Source of the DNA: Methylomonas methanica MC09
Lineage (GTDB): Bacteria; Pseudomonadota; Gammaproteobacteria; Methylococcales; Methylomonadaceae
Reading direction: 5' to 3'
Length of the DNA stretch: 64,000 nucleotides
Assembly: GCF_000214665.1 (NCBI RefSeq)
Contig: NC_015572.1
Coordinates: forward strand, 4,464,001 to 4,528,000
Every line of letters starts with the position of its first letter. The stretch's first letter is position 1. The translations under genes were made by a program, and so were the position numbers. This document shows positions 16,024 through 25,569 of the stretch, piece by piece. Below the pieces are notes generated by a model, which saw only the letters and a program-made list of their open reading frames with translations, ran no database searches and was not told where the DNA came from.

Positions 16024-16770
16024 TTATTTTTCCAACAGAAAACCGGACAGTTTTAACTCGATATTCCGCGGATTTTCACCCTCGGCAATTGACGAAATGC
16101 CTTCTATCACCATTTCCCGCGCTTGAGAGGCCCTGAAAATATGGGCTTTTAATTTGTTCGCGATGGGAATAAACAATAAATTGGCCAGCCCGACGCCGTA
16201 AATAGTGGCCACAAAAGCTGTGGCAATACCGCTGCCCAACAATTCCGGCTTGGCCAGATTCTGCATGACATGGATCAAGCCGATTACGGCACCGATAATG
16301 CCTATGGTCGGCGAATACCCGCCCATCGCGTCAAACACCTTGGCCGCCTGCATATCCAGATGCTCCTTGGTTGCCAACTCCACTTCCAGGGTATCGCGAA
16401 TCACTTCCGGTTCATTCCCGTCGACCAATAACTGTAAGCCTTTTTTGGCGAAGCTGTCTTTTTCGTTATCGATGACCGTTTCCAGGCCTAAAAGACCTTC
16501 TTTTCTGGCCATTGAACTCCAATGCACGATTTTGTCGATCTGTTTGCTCATTTGGAGTTTTTCCGGGATTAAAATCCACACGCTGATCTGTAGTCCGCGC
16601 CAAAAAACCTTGGGTGGGAATTGCAGCAACGTTGCCCCCAAAGTCCCGCCAATGACAATCACAAAAGCATGAAAATTTACCAGAGAATCCAGTTCGCCGC
16701 CCGCCAGCAAATTGCCGCCGATAATGGCGGAAAATCCAACCAGAACTCCGATGATGCTTAAAATATCCAT
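16024..16770 (-). CDS. motC: Flagellar stator protein MotC/MotA-like
   Basis: A 248-residue stator A-subunit with four membrane segments: residues 3-22; 31-50 (NFHAFVIVIGGTLGATLLQF); about 152-172 (YSPTIGIIGAVIGLIHVMQ); and about 184-204 (TAFVATIYGVGLANLLFIP). The cytoplasmic loop between the second and third contains the charged rotor-interaction region. Membership of the MotA/TolQ/ExbB family is clear. It forms the stator with the following motD. The upstream 211-bp gap to cheA probably carries a promoter of its own. Confidence 0.93.
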   Translation of the reverse strand: MDILSIIGVLVGFSAIIGGNLLAGGELDSLVNFHAFVIVIGGTLGATLLQFPPKVFWRGLQISVWILIPEKLQMSKQIDKIVHWSSMARKEGLLGLETVIDNEKDSFAKKGLQLLVDGNEPEVIRDTLEVELATKEHLDMQAAKVFDAMGGYSPTIGIIGAVIGLIHVMQNLAKPELLGSGIATAFVATIYGVGLANLLFIPIANKLKAHIFRASQAREMVIEGISSIAEGENPRNIELKLSGFLLEK

Positions 16771-16981
16771 CCACTCAACTATTAAAATGCCCGGGCCAAA
16801 TTATCCGGGCACCTAGCTATTGTCGATGTCATTTCCGACTAAAATAGCGCCCAGCTCTGATATTTCAACAACACTAAGCTAACGTTGCATTGCCCGCGGT
16901 GAAAAACGCCTCTGTCCGAAACCCGTGATAAGTCTGACAGTGGCAACTTGCTTGCGCAGCCGCGCTGAACAGTTAGAAAAA

Positions 16982-19180
16982 TTAACCCGCGTATTTTTTC
17001 ATTAATCCCGGAACATCCAAAATCAATGCTATTTTGCCGTCGCCGGTAATGGTTGCACCCGCCAAACCTTCCATACCTTGCAACTTCGCGCCCAAGGCCT
17101 TGATAACAACCTCTTCCTGACCGATGAGCTGATCGACCACAAAGCCAACCTGTCTGCCGCCGGCATTGACCACCACCACATGACTGCTGGTAGCCTGTTT
17201 GTCTATGCTGTAATAAGGGTCATTCACCAGCCATTCGCTCAAATAAAACAAAGGCAAGGCTTTGTTTCTGACCATAACCACTAATTGATTATCGACTTTA
17301 TTGGTTTTACTGAGGTCCAGATCCAAAATTTCCAATACGCTCGCCAATGGCAAGGCAAAAGCCTGGCCTCTGAGTTTAACCATTAGCGTAGGCATAATAG
17401 CCAATGTCAACGGTACTTTAATGATGATGGTGCTTCCCTTGCCTTCCACGGAATTTATTTCAACTATCCCATTCATTTGCGCGATGCGGGTCTTCACCAC
17501 ATCCATGCCCACGCCCCGGCCCGAAACATCGGAAATTTCAACTTTAGTGGAAAAGCCCGGTAGGAAAATCAGGTTATAACATTCCTTGTCATCCAATCTG
17601 GCCGCGCTTTCTTCATCCATCAAACCTTTTTCAACGACTTTGGCACGCAGTAAATCCGGGTTCATACCCTTGCCGTCGTCCTGAATGGACAGCTGAATAT
17701 GGTCGCCTTCCTGAGATGCCTTGAGTATGACCACGCCCTCGCTGGGCTTACCCTTAGCCACGCGCTCATCGGGCATTTCAATGCCGTGATCGACTGCGTT
17801 ACGGACCAAATGCACTAATGGATCTGCCAAGGCCTCTACCAGATTTTTATCCAGATCGGTCTCTTCTCCTATCAATTCCAGACGAATTTCCTTTTTTAAG
17901 CTTCTGGCCAAATCGCGCACCACTCGCGGAAACCGGCCGAACACTTTTTTGATCGGCTGCATGCGCGTCTTCATGACCGCCAGTTGCAAATCCGCCGTCA
18001 CCACATCTAAATTGGAAATGGCTTTGGATAATTGTTCGCCTGCTTCAGAAGCCGCTTTGAGCGTTTGAAAGCGGTTGCGCACTAAAACCAGCTCACCGAC
18101 CATATTCATAATATCGTCGAGAATTTGAGTATCGACACGCACCGTGGTATCGGCTTGAGGCGGCGGCACTTTGGTTTTTTCAGGGGTAACAGCATCACCC
18201 ACACCGGCTTTGCTTACGGGTTTTTCCGGCTCGACGCTTGCCTGAGCCTTGACTGTTGTCTTTTTCGGCGGCTCAGCGGCCTTCGGCTTCGAGCGTTCAG
18301 TTTGCTCGGGGGGCGGTGCGCTCGATTCAAGGTTTTTTTGTACCACGGCAGGATCAAATTTACCCTTACCGTGCAGCTCGTCCAATAATTGATCGAACTC
18401 TTCTTCAGTGATGTCGCCGGAGTCCACGGACGGGCTATTCGACAATACCGGTGCCTTGAATTGCCCTTTACCGTGTAATTCATCCAGCAGATTTTCGAAT
18501 TCATCTTCGGTAATCTCGTCGTCATCTTTGGCGGCGGGAGGCGTCTCGGAGACTTTGGCCGTGGGAGAGCCGCCTTTACCATGTAGTGCATCAAGCAAAT
18601 CTTCGAACTCTTCCTCGGTGATATCGTCATCGTCCGCACCGGATTCCGCCCGCGCTACCAGCTCTTCGGGGTCCAACATGGCTTCGAATTCCTGGGCCAC
18701 TTTATCCAGGGCCGAGCCGCTCTCCGCTATGGGCTCATCCACAAATTCCGGATCAACAGCAGCGGCCGGCCGATCATCGGCCCCACCGGAATCCGCACTG
18801 GCATAAGACTTTAATCGCGTTAACAAGTCCGCGGGGGCGGACCTAGGCGATTGCCCCATCCTCACTTGAGCGAACATTTCGTTGACGATATCCAGAACTT
18901 GTAAAATAACGTCCATCAAGTCCGAGGTAACTTTTCGGTCTCCTTGTCGCAGCACATTAAATACATCTTCAGCGCTATGACAAATTTCAACCAGCTCGTG
19001 GATCGCTAAGAAACCCGCGCCGCCTTTGACGGTATGAAAACCTCGAAAAATAGCGTTAAGCAAGTCGTAATCATCTGGCGATTGCTCAAGCTCAACCAAT
19101 TGTTCGCTAAGCTTTTCAAGAATTTCTCCGGCTTCCACCAAAAAGTCTTGTAGAATTTCATCGTCCAGATCAATCGACAT
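16982..19180 (-). CDS. cheA: Chemotaxis histidine kinase CheA
   Basis: A 732-residue kinase that phosphorylates CheY. The N-terminal Hpt domain holds the phospho-accepting His49 in IFRGFHTVKGGAGFL. A long acidic linker carries three near-identical motifs, ITE(E/D)EF..LLD.LHGKG, at residues about 187-203, 223-239 and 257-273. The dimerisation, kinase and CheW-like domains follow. N-box: LVHLVRNAVDHGIEMPDE; G-boxes: IQDDGKGMN and GRGVGMDVVKTRI. The C-terminal regulatory domain contains LMVKLRGQAFALPLASVLEI. Only one Hpt copy and no receiver domain are present. cheZ and cheY lie just upstream; no cheB follows. Confidence 0.96.
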   Translation of the reverse strand: MSIDLDDEILQDFLVEAGEILEKLSEQLVELEQSPDDYDLLNAIFRGFHTVKGGAGFLAIHELVEICHSAEDVFNVLRQGDRKVTSDLMDVILQVLDIVNEMFAQVRMGQSPRSAPADLLTRLKSYASADSGGADDRPAAAVDPEFVDEPIAESGSALDKVAQEFEAMLDPEELVARAESGADDDDITEEEFEDLLDALHGKGGSPTAKVSETPPAAKDDDEITEDEFENLLDELHGKGQFKAPVLSNSPSVDSGDITEEEFDQLLDELHGKGKFDPAVVQKNLESSAPPPEQTERSKPKAAEPPKKTTVKAQASVEPEKPVSKAGVGDAVTPEKTKVPPPQADTTVRVDTQILDDIMNMVGELVLVRNRFQTLKAASEAGEQLSKAISNLDVVTADLQLAVMKTRMQPIKKVFGRFPRVVRDLARSLKKEIRLELIGEETDLDKNLVEALADPLVHLVRNAVDHGIEMPDERVAKGKPSEGVVILKASQEGDHIQLSIQDDGKGMNPDLLRAKVVEKGLMDEESAARLDDKECYNLIFLPGFSTKVEISDVSGRGVGMDVVKTRIAQMNGIVEINSVEGKGSTIIIKVPLTLAIMPTLMVKLRGQAFALPLASVLEILDLDLSKTNKVDNQLVVMVRNKALPLFYLSEWLVNDPYYSIDKQATSSHVVVVNAGGRQVGFVVDQLIGQEEVVIKALGAKLQGMEGLAGATITGDGKIALILDVPGLMKKYAG
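18362..18622 (-). repeat. Three in-frame copies of a 17-residue motif within cheA
   Basis: The CheA linker repeats ITE(E/D)EF(E/D)(D/N/Q)LLD(A/E)LHGKG three times, about 36 and 34 residues apart. The copies are separated by low-complexity Pro/Ser/Lys spacers. Similar LLD.LHGKG motifs occur in CheA of Pseudomonas-type polar systems. They may be short helical docking sites, for example for the ParC-like or P5-domain array proteins; that role is inference. Confidence 0.8.
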
Positions 19181-19190
19181 GCTCTATTCC

Positions 19191-19913
19191 TCAGAAACCC
19201 AGACTGGATAATAAATCATCGACATCGACCTGACTGGTGGCAACACCGCCCTCTCTGTCATCCACCCCAGGCACTACGGGACCGGGTAATTCAGGATGAG
19301 CTTGGGTTAACGCGGGATCGCCGCTCTTACGCCCGGAGATACTGATCAATTTCACCATACTAATCTCCAACTCTTGCACCAGATCGATCACCCGCCGAAT
19401 AATTTGGCCGGTAATATCCTGAAACCCCTGCGCCATTAAAATATCGTTCAAGCCGGACTGAACTTGCTCCAGCCCCGCCTTGGACTCATTAAAATGCCGG
19501 GAGATCTCCGAACTCATCGATTTAAATTCGTCCAGCGGCATTTCCCTGTCTAGGAAACGCCCCCACTTTGCGGACAGCAACGCCACTTGATCATTCAGCT
19601 GCTGGGAAATAGGCACGAGGTTTTCAACCGCAGTCAAAGTTTTATCGGCGGCTTCTTCCGTCATGTGGATAACGTATTGCAACCGCTCCTTGGCATCGGG
19701 AATATCATGCTCGGTCATTGCGGTTATTTTCGCATCCACACTAAAACTCACCATGGTGTCATGCAGCTGACGCGTCAGCCGGCCTATCTCCTTGAACAGC
19801 TGAGTTTCTCGCAAACCTGCCAACTCATCCAACAAACCATCGGCAACGGTATCGTCGCCCTTCTCCAATGCAGCAACCAAATCTTTGGCCAAACTCAGAA
19901 GGTCACTCTTCAT
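19191..19913 (-). CDS. cheZ: Protein phosphatase CheZ
   Basis: A 240-residue helical protein that dephosphorylates CheY-P. The long hairpin region runs from LFKEIGRLTRQLHDTMVSFS through RLQYVIHMTEEAADKTLTAV. The active-site segment is ILMAQGFQDITGQIIRRVID, containing the conserved D..GQ catalytic pair. The C-terminal VDVDDLLSSLGF is the conserved CheY-binding helix. It lies 11 bp from cheA and 17 bp from cheY. Confidence 0.95.
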   Translation of the reverse strand: MKSDLLSLAKDLVAALEKGDDTVADGLLDELAGLRETQLFKEIGRLTRQLHDTMVSFSVDAKITAMTEHDIPDAKERLQYVIHMTEEAADKTLTAVENLVPISQQLNDQVALLSAKWGRFLDREMPLDEFKSMSSEISRHFNESKAGLEQVQSGLNDILMAQGFQDITGQIIRRVIDLVQELEISMVKLISISGRKSGDPALTQAHPELPGPVVPGVDDREGGVATSQVDVDDLLSSLGF

Positions 19914-19930
19914 GTATTTCGCTCCCGGGT

Positions 19931-20317
19931 TTAACCGTCAATACGTTCAAAAATCTTTTCGATTTTCTCTTTAAGGGTAGCCGCCGTGAAAGGCTTGATG
20001 ACATAACCGTTAACGCCCGCCTGAGCGGCCATGATTATCTGCTCGCGCTTGGCCTCTGCCGTTACCATCAATACGGGCAAATTGGCCAAACTTGGATTGG
20101 AACGGACCGCTTTTAACAAGTCGATACCGGTCATGCCCGGCATGTTCCAGTCGGTTACCAGAAAATCAATACCGCCTTTCTCCAAAATAGGCAACGCGGA
20201 TTTGCCGTCATCCGCTTCCACGGTATTGGTAAACCCAAGGTCTTTTAATAAGTTTTTTACTATTCTCCGCATTGTTGAAAAATCATCAACAATCAGAATT
20301 TTCATGTTTTTATCCAA
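19931..20317 (-). CDS. cheY: Chemotaxis response regulator CheY
   Basis: A single receiver domain of about 124-128 residues. Signature residues are the acidic pair in [15 protein letters not shown], the phospho-acceptor Asp in [13 protein letters not shown], the Thr in [11 protein letters not shown] and the Lys in [15 protein letters not shown]. It binds the flagellar switch (FliM, encoded upstream in this cluster) when phosphorylated by CheA. The frame opens with TTG at 20317, which has GGAG seven bases upstream. The ATG at 20305 gives the usual MKILIVDD start, so either may be used. Confidence 0.96.
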   Translation of the reverse strand: MDKNMKILIVDDFSTMRRIVKNLLKDLGFTNTVEADDGKSALPILEKGGIDFLVTDWNMPGMTGIDLLKAVRSNPSLANLPVLMVTAEAKREQIIMAAQAGVNGYVIKPFTAATLKEKIEKIFERIDG

Positions 20318-20402
20318 GGATAATCTCCGCCCAGATCACGTCATAATTTAGAGGAATAATTGTTATCGTCAAATCGACCAAAACCCAAATACTTGCGCCA
20401 GC

Positions 20403-21134
20403 CTATAACTTCGCGCCATTATCTTTCCCTTCCAACCAATCCGCAAGCCTAGCCCGCAGCCGCAGCATGGCTTGACTGCAAATCTGGCTTACCCTGGATT
20501 CGCTCACATCCAACACTTGTCCAATCTCGCGGAGGTTCAATTCTTCATCGTAATAGAGCGATACCACCAAGCGTTCTCTTTCCGGCAATTCCGAGATGGC
20601 TTTTGCCAAGGCCTGCCGAAAACCCTGTTGAATCAATTGCTCCTCCGGCAGGCAATTGCCGTGAATATCATCTATGACGCTATCTTCTCCCTGAATCAGT
20701 TCTTCCACGCTAAAAGTTTTACAGGATACGGTATCTTGCAGTATCTGCCGATATTCTCCCAACTCTATACCCATATGGTTGGCTACTTCAGTGTCTTTGG
20801 CGTCTCGGCCCAACTGGTTTTCCAGTTCACGTATCGCCTCGGCTACCATGCGCGATTTTTTATGCACCGAGCGAGGCGTCCAATCAGCGCGACGCAGCTC
20901 GTCCAGCATGGCGCCGCGAATCCGAATACCGGCGTAAGTATCGAAACTGGCTCCCTGTCCGGCATCGTAATGTTTCAGCGCCTCCAGCAAGCCCAACATA
21001 CCCGATTGAATCAAGTCGTCGATTTGCACGGTATCGGGCAAACGCCCCATTAAATGATAGGCAATGCGCTTCACTAACGGCGCATGCTGAATCACCAAGT
21101 CATCGGTGCTTCCAGCTTGCATCGCAGCATACAT
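20403..21134 (-). CDS. fliA: RNA polymerase sigma factor for flagellar genes (sigma-28)
   Basis: A 243-residue sigma factor that transcribes late flagellar and chemotaxis genes. Region 2 is LVIQHAPLVKRIAYHLMGRL and QIDDLIQSGMLGLLEAL, then FDTYAGIRIRGAMLDELRRA. Region 4 is LPERERLVVSLYYDEELNLR, then EIGQVLDVSESRVSQI. The ATG at 21134 is preferred because GGAG lies five bases upstream; an in-frame GTG at 21149 overlaps the fleN stop. The order fleN-fliA-cheY is that of polar flagellated gammaproteobacteria. Confidence 0.95.
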   Translation of the reverse strand: MYAAMQAGSTDDLVIQHAPLVKRIAYHLMGRLPDTVQIDDLIQSGMLGLLEALKHYDAGQGASFDTYAGIRIRGAMLDELRRADWTPRSVHKKSRMVAEAIRELENQLGRDAKDTEVANHMGIELGEYRQILQDTVSCKTFSVEELIQGEDSVIDDIHGNCLPEEQLIQQGFRQALAKAISELPERERLVVSLYYDEELNLREIGQVLDVSESRVSQICSQAMLRLRARLADWLEGKDNGAKL

Positions 21135-21145
21135 TGCCGCTCCGG

Positions 21146-22018
21146 TCACGCCACATCCTCCCGGGCACTATATTGAATCATGCGCTCGACAAAAAACTCC
21201 AGATACCCACCCGCTTTGGGCTTGATTGGCCAATGATCGATTTTTCGGGCCAGATTTTTAATCGCTAAAGCCGATTTACTCTGCGGAAACGCCTCTACCA
21301 CGGGCGTTTGCTTTTGCACCGATTTTTTCAGATAGTCATCTTGCGGCACTGCCCCTACAAACTGTAGCGCAACATCCAGATAACGATCGGTTACTTTGCT
21401 TAGTTTATTGAACAAAGCCTGTCCGTGCTCGGCGGACTGCACCATATTGGTAATGATATGAAAACTGTTGAGACCGTAATCCCGGTTCAATAATTTGATG
21501 TAAGCGTAAGCATCGGCCAATGAGGTCGGTTCGTCGCACACTACCACGATAATTTCCTGACAAGCGCGGGCAAAATTCACCACGCTGGCCGAAATGCCCG
21601 CCGCCGTATCGACAATCAATACATCCAGTTCCTTGTCGATTTCACTGAAAGCCCGAATCACGCCGGCTTGCTCGACACTACTGAGGTCGGACATACGCTG
21701 AATCCCCGAGGACGCCGGAATAATTTTCAAGCCGGCGGGCCCCGTCATCATAATCTCTTTCAGCGTTTTCTCGCCCGTTAATACATGCGATAAATTAAAT
21801 TCCGGGAACATACCCAACAAAATATCGACATTGGCCAAGCCCATATCCGCATCCAGTATTGCCACGCGCCGCCCGGCCTTGGCCAAAGCCACGCCTATAT
21901 TGACCGATAAATTGGTTTTGCCCACTCCACCTTTGCCGCTGGTTACGGCAATCACTCGCACGGGTTTCATTTGTCTCATTTGCCTTATTCCAGCCGCCTG
22001 ATCTTGTGACTTATGCAT
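21146..22018 (-). CDS. fleN: Flagellar number regulator FleN/FlhG (MinD-like ATPase)
   Basis: A 290-residue MinD/ParA-type ATPase that limits flagellar number together with FlhF. The N-terminal DQAAGIRQM is the activation motif known to stimulate the FlhF GTPase. The deviant Walker A follows: VIAVTSGKGGVGKTNLSVNI, then VAILDADMGLANVDILLG and VLIVDTAAGISASVVNFA. A C-terminal amphipathic membrane-targeting segment is likely (YLEFFVERMIQY). The start overlaps the flhF stop by 8 bp, as expected for partners made together. Confidence 0.95.
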   Translation of the reverse strand: MHKSQDQAAGIRQMRQMKPVRVIAVTSGKGGVGKTNLSVNIGVALAKAGRRVAILDADMGLANVDILLGMFPEFNLSHVLTGEKTLKEIMMTGPAGLKIIPASSGIQRMSDLSSVEQAGVIRAFSEIDKELDVLIVDTAAGISASVVNFARACQEIIVVVCDEPTSLADAYAYIKLLNRDYGLNSFHIITNMVQSAEHGQALFNKLSKVTDRYLDVALQFVGAVPQDDYLKKSVQKQTPVVEAFPQSKSALAIKNLARKIDHWPIKPKAGGYLEFFVERMIQYSAREDVA

Positions 22019-23426
22019 GACTTTCCGCCATCCACTGCTCGTAATTCATCGAGTCTGTATACTGTTCGCCATCATCTTGCAACAAGCATTGTTGAATCAG
22101 AACATCGGCATCCGGCAGATAAATATCTTCCGGAACCTGCTGCCCATCGGTGATGAACGACAGCGGCATACGCCGTTCGATCAATGCCGACAATGCTGTC
22201 GCCTTAGTGACCGCTTCGTCAAATTTAGTAAGTATAGTTGCTTGTGGCTCAAGAATCCGGAACGCGTCCATAATTTCCAAAGCCGCCTTGTATTGCGTGG
22301 TGGCGGACATGACCAAATAGGATTGAATCGGCAGGTCACCGTGCTGCAGGGTTTTGATTTGTTCCGCCAGACGCAAGTCGCGCTGGCTCATGCCTGCGGT
22401 ATCGATCAGGATCAAACGTTTATCGGACAAACTGTCGATATGTTGGCGCAATTCGTCCGCATCGCCCGCCACCCGCACGGGCACATCCAAAATTTTGCCG
22501 TAGGTATTGATTTGTTCGTGCGCACCTATCCGGTAATTATCGGTGGTAATCAAAGCAATTTGCCTTGAGCCGTGCTTCAACATGAATTGCGCGGCCAGTT
22601 TGGCAATAGTCGTGGTTTTACCTACGCCTGTGGACCCCACCAGTGCAGCAATACCGCCTTGTTCCAGCAAACGGTCATCGGCAATCGGCACCACTCTCGC
22701 CAACATTTCCTGCGATTTGGCTAAAGCGATATCAAATTGTTTATGACTGCCCAGCCGATTGGTAATTTTACCGGCCAAATTTTTGGAAAATCCGCAATCC
22801 AACAACCGGTCTTGCAATTCCTGCCGCAATGACTGTTCGCCAGGCAGCGGCAAATGGCTAATGCCGGATAATTTAGTATCCAGCAGCGCCCGCATATCTT
22901 TCATTTCCTTGCGCATCTCCTCCATGAATTTGTCGGAAGAGGCTATTTGCACGGGCTTAGGCGTTTCTGCAACCGCAGGTTTACGGACAATATTTGTATT
23001 AGCAGCCCAAGCTGGCTTTTCGGCAACTTTTTCAGCGACTTTAAGTTTTTCAGAAATTTTTTGGGCATTGGCGTTGCCCAACTGCACTTTTTCAGCGTAT
23101 CCGATATATTGGTCAAGATTACGCCGCAGTGGATTTTCGACTTCATTGCCTTTTTTACGTGCACTACTAACTAAATGCGCCGGTTTTTCGTCGCCGGAAA
23201 ACTCAGGCAAATCGTATTTTTTCAAGCGCTTGGCGATCAGTTCTTCTTCTTGCTTTTGCTTGAGGTTTTTATGTATTACCTCTTCGTCAAAATCGCGGGC
23301 AGCAACGATTTCCACGCCGCCATCGACAGAGCGATTGGACATGATTACGGCATCGGCGCCCAACTCTTCTTTCACCATGCGCATGGCCTGACGGATATCT
23401 GCTGCAAAAAAGCGTTTAATTTTCAT
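22011..23426 (-). CDS. flhF: Flagellar placement GTPase FlhF
   Basis: A 471-residue SRP-type GTPase that sets the polar site of flagellar assembly. The N-terminal B domain starts MKIKRFFAADIRQAMRMVKE and leads into a charged, Lys-rich linker (residues about 70-185). The NG domain has the P-loop GSTGVGKTTTIAKLAAQF, then ITTDNYRIGAHEQINTYGKI, LILIDTAGMSQRDLRLAEQI and the TKFDEA guanine-specificity motif. It lies between flhA and fleN in the standard polar order. Confidence 0.95.
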   Translation of the reverse strand: MKIKRFFAADIRQAMRMVKEELGADAVIMSNRSVDGGVEIVAARDFDEEVIHKNLKQKQEEELIAKRLKKYDLPEFSGDEKPAHLVSSARKKGNEVENPLRRNLDQYIGYAEKVQLGNANAQKISEKLKVAEKVAEKPAWAANTNIVRKPAVAETPKPVQIASSDKFMEEMRKEMKDMRALLDTKLSGISHLPLPGEQSLRQELQDRLLDCGFSKNLAGKITNRLGSHKQFDIALAKSQEMLARVVPIADDRLLEQGGIAALVGSTGVGKTTTIAKLAAQFMLKHGSRQIALITTDNYRIGAHEQINTYGKILDVPVRVAGDADELRQHIDSLSDKRLILIDTAGMSQRDLRLAEQIKTLQHGDLPIQSYLVMSATTQYKAALEIMDAFRILEPQATILTKFDEAVTKATALSALIERRMPLSFITDGQQVPEDIYLPDADVLIQQCLLQDDGEQYTDSMNYEQWMAESHA

Positions 23427-23445
23427 CGCCTGTCCTCGTTAATCA

Positions 23446-25551
23446 TTAAGCCCGCTGGCCAACTGTCGAAATCACTCGAATTTGCCTATCCTGAGGAATT
23501 TCGTTGTATGCCAACACATGCAAACCGGGTATGGAATGACGGACGAAGCGTGCCAGCCAAGGCCGGATGAAGGAAGACACCAGTAATACCGCTGCCTGCC
23601 CTTCCATTTCCATGCGCTGCGCGCTTTCTTCCAGCGACTGATGCATTTGTTCCGCTAAACCGGGTTCCAACCCTGCACCACCCTCGCCCGCCGTCTGCAA
23701 TGACTTATGCAATATCTGTTCCAAACTTGGATCAAGCGTAATAACCGGGATCTCCGCCTGTACCCCATTGATTTCATGGACAATTGAGCGCCCCAACGAC
23801 ACCCGGACAGCAGATGTCAAGATGTCCGGATCTTGACTCTTGGCCCCGTACTCCGCCAAAGTTTCGGCGATCGTCCGCATGTCGCGTATGGCCACTTTCT
23901 CCTGCAGCAGATTTTGTAAGACTTTTACCACCACACCCAGCGGCAAGGTTTTAGGCACCAAATCCTCAACCAGTTTCGGCGCCACTTTGGCTAAATTATC
24001 CAACAGCTGCTGCGCTTCTTCGTAACCGAATAGTTCATAGGCATTACTCTGTAATATGTGACTTAGATGGGTTGCCACCACAGTCCCGGGATCGACTACG
24101 GTATATCCCAAAGTCTGAGCATGATCTTTTTGCGCCAGCTCTATCCAAACCGCATCCAGGCCAAACGCCGGATCTTTACAAGCCACACCCTGTAAACTAC
24201 CGAATACCCGCCCAGGATTAATGGCCATTTCCTTTTCCGGAATGATTTCCGCCTCGCCGACCGTAACCCCCATCAATGAAATACGATACGTGGTAGGCGA
24301 CAAGTCCAGATTGTCGCGGATATGCACCGACGGGATCAGGAAGCCCAGCTCTTGAGACAATTTTTTCCGTACGCCCTTGATGCGAGTCATCAACTGCCCG
24401 CCTTGATTTCTGTCCACCAACGGAATCAACCGATAACCGACTTCCAGGCCGATGGTATCCACCGGCATCACATCATCCCAGCCCAATTCCTTAACTTCGG
24501 CCTTGGCCAATTGCTGTTGCGGCGAAACGATACGCTCCATCTCCAAGGCTTTTTCTTCTTCCAGCTTACGCCTATGGTCGATTAAATAGGCCGCTCCGCC
24601 CAATGCTCCCGCCAGAAGAATAAATACCATATTAGGCATGCCGGGAATAATCCCCAACAAGCCCATCACACAGGCAGTAACCACTAAGGTTCTCGGGTCT
24701 TGAAACAGCTGCGCGGAGACCTGTTGCCCCAAGTCCTGCTTACTGCCCCGCACCCGCGTCACTACCATGGCCGATGCCACCGATAGCAAAAGAGCCGGTA
24801 TCTGCGCCACCAAACCATCACCGATAGTCAATAACACATAGGCATTGGCGGCTTCCGCAAAGCCCATGTCATGCTGCCCTACACCGATAGCCAAACCGCC
24901 AATCACGTTGACGAACAAAATGATAATGCCCGCTACCGCGTCGCCGCGTACAAACTTACTGGCACCGTCCATCGAACCGTAAAAATCCGCCTCGGCTGCC
25001 ACTTCCTCCCGTCTGGCTCGGGCTTCATCCTGATTGATCAAGCCGGAATTCAAGTCGGCGTCTATCGCCATCTGCTTACCGGGCATGGCATCCAGAGTAA
25101 ATCGCGCACTTACCTCGGCCACCCGGCCGGCACCCTTGGTGACTACCACGAAATTGATGACCACTAAAATCGCGAACACCACGATACCCACGGCAAAGTT
25201 ACCGCCGATAACGAACGATCCGAAGGCTTCGATCACCTTACCTGCGGCATCGCCGCCTTCGTGTCCCTTCATCAATACCACACGAGTCGAAGCCACATTC
25301 AATGCCAGACGCAGTAATGTCGCCACCAGAATCACGGTGGGAAACGACGCGAACTCCAACGGCTTCATGCTGTAGATCACCACCAGCAGGATGATCAGAG
25401 AAAACGCGATATTGAAGGTAAAGAACAAATCCAGCATGAACGCCGGCAACGGTAATACCAGCAATGCCAACAGCATCAGGATAACCAGCGGCGCGCCCAA
25501 GCCCATGCCTGTCAATGATCGTAAGGTAGCGATTATTTTTGCAAAATCCAT
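23446..25551 (-). CDS. flhA: Flagellar type III export protein FlhA
   Basis: A 701-residue export-gate protein. The N-terminal half has about eight membrane helices (GLGAPLVILMLLALLVLPLP onward). The conserved cytoplasmic loop near residues 150-210 contains RFTLDAMPGKQMAIDADLNS, then ARRRREEV-like ARARREEVAAEADFYGSMDG. The C-terminal cytoplasmic domain (about 330-701) docks chaperone-substrate complexes. A YILD-like ending is replaced by the tail QIRVISTVGQRA. Length and order are normal. Confidence 0.96.
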   Translation of the reverse strand: MDFAKIIATLRSLTGMGLGAPLVILMLLALLVLPLPAFMLDLFFTFNIAFSLIILLVVIYSMKPLEFASFPTVILVATLLRLALNVASTRVVLMKGHEGGDAAGKVIEAFGSFVIGGNFAVGIVVFAILVVINFVVVTKGAGRVAEVSARFTLDAMPGKQMAIDADLNSGLINQDEARARREEVAAEADFYGSMDGASKFVRGDAVAGIIILFVNVIGGLAIGVGQHDMGFAEAANAYVLLTIGDGLVAQIPALLLSVASAMVVTRVRGSKQDLGQQVSAQLFQDPRTLVVTACVMGLLGIIPGMPNMVFILLAGALGGAAYLIDHRRKLEEEKALEMERIVSPQQQLAKAEVKELGWDDVMPVDTIGLEVGYRLIPLVDRNQGGQLMTRIKGVRKKLSQELGFLIPSVHIRDNLDLSPTTYRISLMGVTVGEAEIIPEKEMAINPGRVFGSLQGVACKDPAFGLDAVWIELAQKDHAQTLGYTVVDPGTVVATHLSHILQSNAYELFGYEEAQQLLDNLAKVAPKLVEDLVPKTLPLGVVVKVLQNLLQEKVAIRDMRTIAETLAEYGAKSQDPDILTSAVRVSLGRSIVHEINGVQAEIPVITLDPSLEQILHKSLQTAGEGGAGLEPGLAEQMHQSLEESAQRMEMEGQAAVLLVSSFIRPWLARFVRHSIPGLHVLAYNEIPQDRQIRVISTVGQRA

Positions 25552-25569
25552 GATTGGTTTGATTCGGTT

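Noticed and set aside
16771..16981. Sigma-28-like promoter or cheB remnant before motC
   Set aside because: Only weak partial matches to a sigma-28 consensus and no stretch resembling CheB in any frame.
18214..18806. Two overlapping frames (both strands) within the cheA linker
   Set aside because: Shadows created by the repeated acidic/low-complexity codons of the CheA linker.
22759..23391. 210-codon plus-strand frame over flhF
   Set aside because: Antisense of the well-supported flhF; Ser-rich translation without domain.
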